NCBI GenBank assembly: GCA_014859065.1
Contig: JACUUU010000486.1
Coordinates: 1 to 33,882, forward strand
Direction: 5' to 3'
Length of the DNA stretch: 33,882 nt
Source: Anaerolineales bacterium
GTDB lineage: Bacteria; Chloroflexota; Anaerolineae; Anaerolineales; UBA4823
How positions within the stretch are numbered: the stretch's first letter is position 1; every line of letters begins with the position of its first letter. Under the pieces are notes generated by a model, which saw only the letters and a program-made list of their open reading frames with translations, was not told where the DNA came from and did no database searches. A program made the position numbers and the translations under genes. Shown here in pieces: positions 27,701 through 33,882 of the stretch.

Positions 27701-28143
27701 TAGCGGGAATAATAGAGCAAGTAAGGGGAGATCAGGAAAAGAAATGCAGCGACCAGGATGCCAGCACGTCCCAGGTAACGGCGGTAGTTCCACAAGAAAG
27801 CTACAGCCGCGATGCTCACTAATACTGCTGGGACACGAGCGCTGGCATCATTGTCACCGAACAGGAAGTAGGATAGGGCGACGAGATGAAATTGCAAAGG
27901 GCCATGCGTCATGGGGTCATGTGCGTATCCATCGCCTCGGTAAAGGCGCCAGGAGAAGAACACGTGGGTGGTCTCGTCATGACTCATCACCCTTGGTTCC
28001 AGATCATAGAAACGGGTGAAAATTACCAGAAGCAGAATGCCAACAAATAAAATTGTTTCCCAACTCAGGGTAAAGCTGTTCAAGATTGGGCGATCAAGCC
28101 ATGATGTTTTCTGTTCGGATGATAATGTTTCTGCAGGTTGCAT
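24742..28143 (-). CDS. Agl23/TIGR03663-like membrane glycosyltransferase with C-terminal NHL propeller
   Basis: A 1133-residue protein. Residues from about 25 to 640 contain many membrane segments of the PMT/ArnT-like (GT-C) class, with the early luminal acidic pair in MSHDETTHVFFSWRLYRG (D56, E57) expected at the catalytic loop. A soluble stretch (about 650-840) follows. The C-terminal part holds six NHL repeats of the type GPRGLAIAPDGSIFIADTANHRIQQINRDG, which should form a beta-propeller outside the membrane. GT-C enzymes transfer sugars from polyprenyl-phosphate carriers; the acceptor is unknown. The family is called flippase activity-associated in archaea. It is divergent from the regulator gene at 28438. 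Confidence 0.85.
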   Translation of the reverse strand: MQPAETLSSEQKTSWLDRPILNSFTLSWETILFVGILLLVIFTRFYDLEPRVMSHDETTHVFFSWRLYRGDGYAHDPMTHGPLQFHLVALSYFLFGDNDASARVPAVLVSIAAVAFLWNYRRYLGRAGILVAAFLFLISPYLLYYSRYVRNEALVVLFGVMMIWAILRYLETGSWRYIYWLTAATILHYTAKETAFIYTAQALIFLALFFIGRVLKASWVHPEHRTRFLIALIAAFILLGAAGGVFLLSEEVTALSPTETAPPAIPGQETPEHAPTNVLLPIIVLGVLTGLALLVAAFFLVRGYTLTKIRSERSFDLLILLGTLVLPMLSPFPVYLVGWNPLDYSTEGLLRTAVFLIPMVLIAIAVGLWWNPRLWLINAAVFYGVFTILYTTIFTNGNGFFTGLVGSLGYWLEQHGETRGNQPWYYYLFVQIPVYEYLAALGSLLAFYYFGILRRIQSGLMGGETDSNQEISENSDNDQPLTNSRNLAFILLGFWVISSILAYSIAGEKMPWLTVHIAFPMALLAGWGFGHLIESIDWTRFRLVRGVLIVIMIPIFLISMATTLGYLFGPNQPFQGTTLEQLQITSGFMSGLIITLASGFVMARILKTWPLVEFTRMAALTAFALLALLTIRTAIRATYINYDYATEYLVYAHSGHGPKEALAQIEEISRRTTDGLGLVVAYDNQTTYPFWWYFRNFENQRYYGSNPTRDLREAPIILVGDQNYGRLEPIVGQAYHQFDYIRLWWPNQDYFNLTWERIWNAISTPEWRAAIFQIWFNRDYTLYGELTGRDMTLPNWEPSARMRMYIRKDITAQLWNYGAAPAPEDIFTDPYENKELQLFADMILGNPGQEPGNFQGPRGLAIAPDGSIFIADTANHRIQQINRDGSPIAVWGSFSGSDPGAAPPGTFNEPWGIAIGPDGSVFVADTWNHRIQKFSPQGEFITMWGYFGQAESPLAFWGPRDVAINAEGHILITDTGNKRVVIFDSDGNFINQFGSSGFAPGQFDEPVGMAIDDHGRLFIADTWNQRIQVFEPDGFGNYRPLTSWEVYAWFGSSLDNKPFLAVDQHGRVFATDPEGYRVLVFTPEGEIINFWGDYGISPDSFGLTGAVATDPLGGVWISDTGNSRIMRFTLPED

Positions 28144-28250
28144 AGTTTGTCCTTATCTCTGCTCGGCAGACCTCTATCTAATCGAGGGTTAAGTATACCG
28201 AATTTCTGGAAACCTGGGTCTGCCTATCTTGAGCTTGATTTCTAGCTGCG

Positions 28251-28270
28251 AAAAACCATTAATGGTTTTT
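28251..28270. repeat. Perfect 20-bp palindrome in a divergent intergenic region
   Basis: AAAAACCATT followed directly by its reverse complement AATGGTTTTT. It lies in the 294-bp region between the divergent Agl23-like gene and the BTAD regulator, upstream of the regulator's promoter. It could be a dimeric operator. As RNA it would be a poor hairpin because it has no loop. Confidence 0.7.
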
Positions 28271-28323
28271 ACTACAATAAAACGGCATTCGGTGTGCGAT
28301 CAAGGAATTAATCTAGACTTAAT

Positions 28324-28352
28324 TTGTCGGGTTTTGCTTATTATGCTATAAT
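28324..28352 (+). promoter_or_regulatory. Extended -10 promoter of the BTAD regulator
   Basis: TTGTCG at 28324-28329, 17-bp spacer, TGC then a perfect TATAAT at 28347-28352. Expected start near 28359, giving a leader of about 79 nt. A TATCTAATA sequence at 28364-28372 resembles the TATCTAGA repeats in front of the OsmC gene. Confidence 0.7.
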
Positions 28353-28437
28353 ACGATAATAATTATCTAATATTCAACTTGCCCCATCACAACCAAAGAT
28401 TCAAGGGTGGCAAATTTCCACATCATAGAATAATCGG

Positions 28438-31400
28438 ATGAATACAGACCCCAAACCCATACGGATTTATTTGCTTGGAAAATTCGAGATCCACCAGGCT
28501 GACAATGTAATAACGAAGAAGGATTGGAAAAGGCGAAAAGCTGCTGTGCTCTTACAGCGCCTGGCATATGAAGGCAGCTTACTTAAAGACCAGGCGATTG
28601 AATTCTTATGGCCTGAGACCGATATCTCTTCAGGTTCAAATAACCTTTATCGAGTAATTTATTCTATACGTCAGACGATTGACTCGTTCTTAGGTGAAGG
28701 GACTGCTGAAAAGATCTTTTCATTCGAGAATGGAATCCTGAATTTGAATGATGAGATATGGGTTGATAGTAAAGAATTTGAAACCCTGTGTTCTTTACAG
28801 CCTGATGTAGCTCCTCAGCAACGTATTTCCAGACACATAAGAGCTTTAAATCTTTATGAAGGGGATCTATTACCCGATGAACGCTATGAGGAATGGACAT
28901 TACTTCCCCGCGAGGAGTTAATGCGACTCCACCGGGAAGTCCGTATTAGCCTGGCTAAAGATTATTTTGAGAGAAATGACTTCACGGTTGGGATTGGGAT
29001 ATTGATGCCGTTGATCGCCAGAGATCCAGCTGATGAAACCGTGCACCAGGAGCTAATGCGAGCATATGCCCTTTCCGGGCGACGTCACGATGCTTTGCGC
29101 CAGTACCAATCCTGCGTCGACAACCTCGAAAATGAACTTAATATCTCGCCTGCACTTGAAACTAAAGATTTGTATAACCAAATTATACGGGGTGAATTAG
29201 TTTCAAAACCTGAAAATCACAAAGCTGTTAACTTGATTCCACCTGAACCTCTAAATTTCAAACTTACAGATTCAGGTCTCTTTGTAGGACGCCAGTCTGA
29301 ATTAGAAAAATTATCAGCGATGATCGATTCAACCAAGCAAGAAGGGCAGGGTAGAGTTGTGTTGATCGGCGGGGAATCAGGCATTGGTAAGACCCGCTTA
29401 GCAATGGAAGCTTTGAAAATGGCGATTGAGGCTGGTATGGAGACTATATTTGGAGCAGCATACGAGCAAGAAGGACGGTTACCCTATCAACCATTTATAG
29501 AAGCGTTTGATCATTTCCTGGCAAAAAAGGAACGTTCTTTAGAAGAGAATCCAATCACTCACTTTAAGCACGCGGGTGAACAAGATTCACAGCTCGAACA
29601 TTGGGCATTGTTTAAGTCTGCCGGAAATTTTTTGCTTGAGATAACTAATCAAGCCCCATTATTGGTTTTATTAGATGATTTACATGCAGCAGATGAGACT
29701 AGTTTGCAGCTCTTTCATTACCTAACTCGGCAAATGCGTACGGCACCAGTGCTTTTTGTTACCACCTACCGAATTGACTCACCTACCATGGTTCAATTCA
29801 ACACCCTACTGAGCACCTTATACCGGGAAGGATTGAGCCAGATGATAGCTCTAAAGCCATTGAACCAATCAGCTGTACAAGAGATATTGGAAGATATCTT
29901 CCAAGGCAAGGTAGATCAGAATCTCACGCGCGAGATAAATGAAATAACTTCAGGAAATCCTTTCTTTGCTCAAGAGATGGGTAGAGCGCTCAGGACAGAA
30001 AGGAAGTTGGAATTGAGGAGAATCTATTGGTCATTGAAATCGGGCGAAAAGTTGAGTGTACCGGACGACTTAAGTGCTTTACTGCGATTAAACGTTAGAC
30101 AGTTGGGCAAAAATGTTGAAGGTGTACTATCTGCTGCAGGAGTGATAGGTAGAGAATTCGATTTCGAGATTTTAAGCAGAGTAGTTGATCTCTCAAATGG
30201 TGAGATTCTGGATGCTCTAGATGTTGCTTTAGATGGTCATCTTATTGAAGAAATACAAAATGGTTATCAATTCAAACACCCTTTGATCCGCAGGACATTG
30301 TATGAGAGCCTTAGACATACCCGCAGAGAAATTCAACATAGACGAATTGCTGAAGCGATAGAGGCTGTTCTTGAGTCCAGGCCTGGGGTGCTGGCGCATG
30401 TAGATGAATCTTTGGCTTATCACTATGATTCCAGTGATCGCCGCGAGCACGCCTTACCTCACCTGATAAAAGCAGGCGAGAATGCAGCTGATGTATATGC
30501 GTTTGAAGTTGGGATCGATTACTTCGAACGGGCAATTTCCCTGATGGACGAATTGGGCTTGAATTATCCCGATCGTTATTGGTATTTACTTGAAAAATTG
30601 GGTTGGTGGTACAAAATATTAGCAGATACACCGAGGTCAGTGAAGAATTTTGAGCGTGCTCTGGCTATGGAAGCAACTCCAGATTGGCAGCCAAAAAATA
30701 ATGAAGTGGTTCGAATGCATTGTGGAGCAGCGGTTGCCTTGATCACAGCTGGTGATTTGGATCCTGCAGAAAAACATTTAGAAACAGCGTTAGATAAAAT
30801 GGATGGAGGGGAGGATGCGCCGGAATATGCTGACCTGTGGTACAACCTGGCGCAGATTCACTGGCACCGCAATGAATATCAACAAGCTATGCAAGTAGCT
30901 GAACGCAGCCTGACGATCGCTAAGCGTTTGAATAAGACTGATGCCATTGCGCGTGCGTATGAGATGTTAGCACTGGCCTGTCATTCACTGGGCGAGTGGC
31001 AGGAGGGTGTTGCTTATGAACGCCAGCGCGCAGATATAGCCGGTGAAGCTCTGGATGTAACAGATGCTTTTGATGTTCATCTATGACTCTGGGAATATCA
31101 CCTGTATGGTGATAAAGGTTATAAAGACGTCAAACAAACCATCGATCTGACCCTGAACCAAGCCAACCGGATGGGAGCGCCGCGGGCTATTGCTTTGTGC
31201 AAGTGCTTTTCTGGTGCGCTCGAATACCAGGCGGGAAATTGGGAAGAAGCGGAGACTGTTCTTGCAGAATCGATAAAATTATATCGAGAACTCGGAGCAG
31301 CTTCGGGTGAAGCACTTGCCTGGCAGCGTCTAGGGGTTATTCAGACCGCAAGAGGACAGTTCGAGGAGGCTATGGATTCTTTTCGAGAAGGACTTGAAGT

Positions 31401-31929
31401 TGCTGATCGCGCTATGATGCGCGCTCATTGCCAGATCCGACTGTTTGCATCCATGATCCGAAATCGTTTATTGGCAGGTGATTTGAAAACTGCAGAGGAA
31501 TATTTTAAGTTAGGATTAGAAATGAGTGTGCGCCATGGAAATTGCGTTACGTGTGATGCATTGTTCTTGCCTGCCGTGGTAAGTTTGCAGTTAGCGAAAG
31601 GTAATATTCAGGAGGCAGAAGAATACTGCCAGAAGCTGGAATCTGCAGTAGATAAATATGGAAGCTCTATGTGGGTCGCAATGGCGAATCAAAGCCGCGG
31701 CGAAGTGCTGGCAGCCCAGGGTCTGTTGGAAGATGCGCTAGAAAAGTACGATAAGGCTTATAAGATCTATCAACAGGTTGGACACAATTACGAAGCCGCG
31801 CGCTGCCTCTCTGCAATAGCTGACCTGCTGGATACAAAGGATGCTTCAGTAGAAGATGAACAAGCTGTTATCATTCGAGAGCAAGCTCAGACAATTTTTG
31901 AGCGATTAGGTGCGGTATATCCTGTTTGA
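28438..31929 (+). CDS. BTAD-STAND-TPR transcriptional regulator with in-frame TGA, candidate selenoprotein
   Basis: One frame of 1164 codons interrupted only by TGA at 31084-31086 (codon 883). Residues 1-100 resemble a winged-helix DNA-binding domain and about 110-250 the BTAD domain. An AAA/STAND ATPase follows, with Walker A GGESGIGKT at about 311-319 and Walker B LLVLLDDLH near 409-417. TPR repeats fill about 650-1163. Read conventionally it would be an 882-residue protein plus a separate 252-residue ORF (31171-31929). However, codons 884-911 continue the TPR solenoid without a stop (LWEYHLYGDKGYKDVKQ...), and no start with a Shine-Dalgarno is seen for the second piece. A bSECIS-like hairpin follows the TGA. 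Cys921/Cys923 (CKC) and C1036-x2-C1039 lie in the distal part, suggesting thiol or metal sensing (inference). Alternatives are a nonsense mutation or sequence error. It heads a cluster with OsmC and methyltransferase genes. Confidence 0.8.
31084..31114 (+). promoter_or_regulatory. In-frame TGA with bSECIS-like hairpin in the regulator gene
   Basis: TGA at 31084-31086. A perfect 7-bp stem pairs 31096-31102 with 31108-31114 around loop TGTAT (31103-31107). There are 16 nt between the TGA and the loop, and the second loop base is G, followed by T. From memory, the bacterial SECIS consensus asks for a loop 16-37 nt after UGA with G in the first two loop positions. SelB would bind such an element to insert selenocysteine. 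Confidence 0.6.
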
Positions 31930-32041
31930 ATGTCTTGCTTTAGTTTATCGACAAGATTGGCATTCGATCATCTTAGTGGTTAATTTTTATTAATTCCCAA
32001 AAATCAGCTTAATGGGAGATGGGAGTAAGAAGATTGGGAGG

Positions 32042-32085
32042 TTGTCGATGTATTATCTAGATAAATATCATCTTATATATCTAGA
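32042..32085 (+). promoter_or_regulatory. OsmC-gene promoter with overlapping TATCTAGA repeats
   Basis: TTGTCG at 32042-32047, 18-bp spacer, TATCAT at 32066-32071. The -35 hexamer is the same as in the regulator promoter. A perfect 10-bp palindrome TATCTAGATA (32054-32063) sits in the spacer and a second TATCTAGA (32078-32085) lies near the expected start, 24 bp later. This is a layout expected for repressor control. An AAGGAGAG Shine-Dalgarno follows. The rest of the 168-bp gap shows no gene. Confidence 0.5.
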
Positions 32086-32097
32086 AAGGAGAGCACG

Positions 32098-32664
32098 ATG
32101 ACTACCCAAATTTCAACTCAAGTAAACGGTGTAAACGTAGACCAGCTTGTGGCAACTGTAAATGCAATCAAAGATAACCCTGAGCTAGCCCGATTCCAAT
32201 TTCGCGCCCGCACTGAATGGCTTGATGGAGGCCATTCACGCACCACTATCAAGGAATTTTACGGCGCAGGCCAGGAAGATACTTCTCGTTCCACGCCATT
32301 TTCTCTAGAAGGAGATGAGCCACCAGTCCTGCTTGGCAATAATGCAGGTCCAAATGCTGTTGAGGCTGTCCTGCATGCCTTAGCTTCCTGCTTGTCGGTT
32401 GGCTTCATCTATAACGCGGCTGCACAAGGGATCAAGGTCGACAGCCTGGACTTTGATCTGGAAGGCGATCTGGATTTGCATGCCTTCCTGGGTCTTTAAG
32501 AGGATGTTCGCCCTGGATACGAGACTATTCGCTTAACTTACCGGGTGAAATGCGATGCTCCCAAGGAGAAGGTTGTTGAATTATGCAACTACGTCCAAAA
32601 AACATCTCCCGTGTTAGATATCATTCGCAATCCGGTTCCGGTTACTGTCAGCTTGCAAGATTAA
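32098..32664 (+). CDS. OsmC-family protein, reading frame interrupted by TAA (possible pseudogene)
   Basis: The frame from the ATG at 32098 encodes an OsmC/Ohr-superfamily protein: GHSRTTIKEFYGAGQEDTSR, PVLLGNNAGPNAVEAVLHALASCLSVGFIYNAAAQGI with the conserved Cys98, and LEGDLDLHAFLGL. A TAA at 32497-32499 (codon 134) then stops it. The same frame continues EDVRPGYETIRLTYRVKCDAPKEKVVELCNYVQKTSPVLDIIRNPVPVTVSLQD to TAA at 32662-32664, which is the normal family C-terminus. The full length would be 188 residues, usual for this group. OsmC proteins reduce organic peroxides through paired cysteines. The TAA probably replaces a variable residue after GL, one substitution from Ser, Glu or Gln codons. 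TAA cannot encode selenocysteine and no SECIS-like hairpin follows. A recent nonsense mutation or a sequence error is likely; the truncated product would lack the last strand-helix unit. Confidence 0.8.
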
Positions 32665-32726
32665 GGAGATTTAGATTAGTGTCAAGTTACCAACTTTGAG
32701 CCAATAATTTTCAAACCGGCTTTTGA

Positions 32727-32759
32727 GCTCTGGGAGGTATACCTTCTACCTCCCAGAGC
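32727..32759 (+). other. Strong intercistronic hairpin
   Basis: A perfect 13-bp GC-rich stem pairs 32727-32739 with 32747-32759 around a 7-nt loop. It lies between the OsmC and methyltransferase genes. No T-run follows on either strand (the plus strand continues CATTGGGGGG), so it is not a typical intrinsic terminator. It could be an RNA-processing or 3'-stabilising structure, or a Rho-linked pause hairpin. Confidence 0.7.
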
Positions 32760-32788
32760 CATTGGGGGGAGGCTGTTCACTATCCGAT

Positions 32789-32818
32789 TTGGCTAAACCA
32801 AGCATAAGCAAATATTAC
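32789..32818 (+). promoter_or_regulatory. Possible promoter of the methyltransferase gene
   Basis: TTGGCT at 32789-32794, 18-bp spacer, TATTAC at 32813-32818. The expected start is about 24 nt before the ATG, with an AAGGAAG Shine-Dalgarno between. Both hexamers are imperfect. Confidence 0.35.
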
Positions 32819-32848
32819 CAAGTGTAAATTATGAAAGGAAGATAATAT

Positions 32849-33634
32849 ATGACAATTTCTGTAAATCCCGTCATCTCAACCAATGTTGAAGCACTACGCT
32901 GTGCTATCCAAGATGAATACGAACTGGTTGCAACTAACCCCGAACACGGTTTTCACTTTCACACCGGTCGACCGTTAGCCAATATGCTTGGCTATAAGGA
33001 TGAATGGTTAGAGAAGATCCCGCAGGTATCCATTGAATCATTTGCTGGAACTGGTAATCCATTCAGCCTGGGAATACTACAACATGGCGAGAAGGTGGTA
33101 GATGTTGGTAGTGGAGCTGGGATCGACAGTTTGATCGCGGCCTGGATGGTAGCCCCAGGTGGTGAGGTAATCGGTGTAGATATGACCGATGCGATGATTG
33201 CCAAGGCAAACCAGGCAGCGCAAGAGAATGGCTTTGGAAATGTAAAATTTCTCAAAGGATATGCTGAGAAGCTGCCTGTCGAGGATGGTTGGGCAGATGT
33301 AATCATCTCCAATGGAGTACTCAACCTGGTACCGGACAAATCAGCAGCTCTCATGGAAATGGAGCGCATCTTGAAGCCCGGTGGACGACTTCAAATTGGT
33401 GATATCCTGGTTCAGAAAGCTGTCCCGGATGACGCCAAACAGGATATCGCCTTATGGACGGGTTGAATTGCCGGTGCTCTGCTGGAAGCAGAGCTAAAGG
33501 CTACGGTTGTGGCTGCTGGATTTGTCGATTTTGAAATTACTTGGCGAGCAGATGTGTTCAGTGGTGCGCCGCAGTCAAGCAGCGCGGCGGACTTCGGAAC
33601 TCTGGGGATAAACTTTCGCGCTAGAAAACCATAG
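32849..33634 (+). CDS. ArsM-like SAM methyltransferase with in-frame TGA, candidate selenoprotein
   Basis: A frame of 262 codons with a single TGA at 33464-33466 (codon 206), ending at TAG 33632-33634. SAM motif I is VVDVGSGAGIDS at 83-94, the acidic ribose-binding motif is GVDM at 109-112, and ISNGVLNLVPDK lies at 153-164. This is the arrangement of arsenite methyltransferase-like enzymes. Across the TGA it reads ALWTG-U-IAGALLEAELKATVVAAGFVDFEITWRADVFSG. By family pattern the TGA occupies the position of a conserved Cys that corresponds to an As(III)-coordinating Cys of ArsM (C..GAL). The only other thiol is Cys18. A bSECIS-like hairpin follows directly. Stopped at TGA, the protein would lose the last 56 residues, including this site. 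The natural substrate (arsenic, another metalloid, or something else) is not known. Confidence 0.8.
33464..33501 (+). promoter_or_regulatory. In-frame TGA with bSECIS-like hairpin in the methyltransferase gene
   Basis: TGA at 33464-33466. A perfect 7-bp stem pairs 33476-33482 with 33488-33494 around loop TGGAA (33483-33487), with GG at loop positions 2-3. There are 16 nt between the TGA and the loop. A lower 3-bp stem (33470-33472 with 33499-33501) extends it past a small internal loop. The geometry is identical to the element in the regulator gene. Confidence 0.7.
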
Positions 33635-33711
33635 TTGTCAGTTGTTATATAGCCGGTTGTGTGGTGTCAATCCTTCTGGTAATGGTGGGGGATGGCGAGT
33701 AAAAACCGCGA

Positions 33712-33717
33712 TATAAT
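33712..33717 (+). promoter_or_regulatory. Candidate -10 box of the last, partial gene
   Basis: A perfect TATAAT 24 bp before the ATG at 33742. No convincing -35 hexamer at 16-18 bp is seen. Confidence 0.4.
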
Positions 33718-33741
33718 CTCTATACGAGAAGGAATGGTGAG

Positions 33742-33882
33742 ATGACCAAGTCACAGGACCCACCCCCCGAATTAATTCGGAGATATTTCCCGGATGAAGC
33801 GCGCGACCATGCTCGTTTAGCTTGTGGAGAACTCCGCAAGGGAGTGGAGAGCATCTTTCCCCCAGGAGTTGCAAAGCATGGT
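33742..33882 (+). CDS. Unidentified protein, N-terminal fragment
   Basis: An open frame of 47 codons runs off the right edge. It begins MTKSQDPPPELIRRYFPDEA and continues with a charged, apparently helical stretch (RDHARLACGELRKGVESIFPPGV). An AAGGA Shine-Dalgarno and a TATAAT box precede it. No family is recognised from this fragment. It follows the methyltransferase on the same strand after 107 bp. Confidence 0.55.
   Translation, partial: MTKSQDPPPELIRRYFPDEARDHARLACGELRKGVESIFPPGVAKHG

Noticed and set aside
31171-31929. A separate gene starting at ATG 31171
   Set aside because: It is in the same frame as the upstream regulator, with no stop between 31087 and 31171, no Shine-Dalgarno, and sequence that begins in mid-TPR. 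It is better read as the distal part of the regulator after the TGA.
32497-32536. The OsmC TAA as a third recoded codon
   Set aside because: TAA does not encode selenocysteine, the position is not expected to be Cys, and no stem-loop of the size seen at the two TGA sites follows.
28438-33634. TGA read as tryptophan throughout (alternative genetic code)
   Set aside because: Several clear genes in the window end at TGA at their expected lengths (LOG, HEAT-like, hemW, acpP), and TGG is used normally for Trp.

Overview
The window looks like chromosomal DNA from a Chloroflexota bacterium, most likely class Anaerolineae. This is inferred from the gene set: a DHH-CBS-CCA fusion, an Agl23-type membrane glycosyltransferase with NHL repeats, a zinc-ribbon/LysM protein with a Thr/Pro linker, type-2 IPP isomerase beside a prenyl synthase, and a BTAD-STAND regulator. 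The assignment rests on recognising proteins, not on a database search. Most of the window is ordinary housekeeping sequence. No tRNA, rRNA, CRISPR array or intact insertion sequence was seen.

Layout. (1) 1-5529, minus strand: a DHH-CBS-tRNA nucleotidyltransferase fusion, then after a terminator nusA, rnpM/ylxR and the start of infB. (2) 5758-12286, plus strand: a MazG-like pyrophosphohydrolase, a LOG-family protein, archaeal-type proS, a HEAT-like protein, then rpsO and pnp, each behind a structured leader. The gap after pnp holds a decayed ilvE (branched-chain aminotransferase) relic. (3) 12413-16124, plus: an orphan groES-like gene, trxB, mdh and a mitochondrial-type citrate synthase, ending at a strong bidirectional terminator. 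(4) 16285-22132: a YibE/F membrane protein and the LysM protein (minus), hemW (plus), and a prenyl synthase with fni (minus). (5) 22205-28143: acpP (plus), then sucC-sucD and the Agl23/NHL protein (minus). Malate dehydrogenase, citrate synthase and succinyl-CoA ligase together supply TCA-cycle steps.

The most interesting region is 28324-33634, plus strand. It holds a BTAD-STAND-TPR regulator, an OsmC-family protein and an ArsM-like SAM methyltransferase. The regulator and the methyltransferase each contain one in-frame TGA, after which the same frame continues with family-like sequence to a normal stop. In both, a perfect 7-bp hairpin with a 5-nt loop begins so that exactly 16 nt separate the TGA from the loop, and the loop's second base is G. 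This matches the bacterial SECIS pattern as I remember it. In the methyltransferase the TGA replaces a Cys that appears to correspond to an As(III)-binding Cys of ArsM. I therefore propose two selenoproteins, one of them a regulator, in a thiol/metalloid or redox module. A caution is that the OsmC gene between them is cut by an in-frame TAA, which selenocysteine cannot explain, so local decay or sequence error must also be considered.

Several genes (LOG, groES-like, hemW) have a -10-like hexamer about 6 nt before the start codon and no Shine-Dalgarno, suggesting leaderless transcripts.
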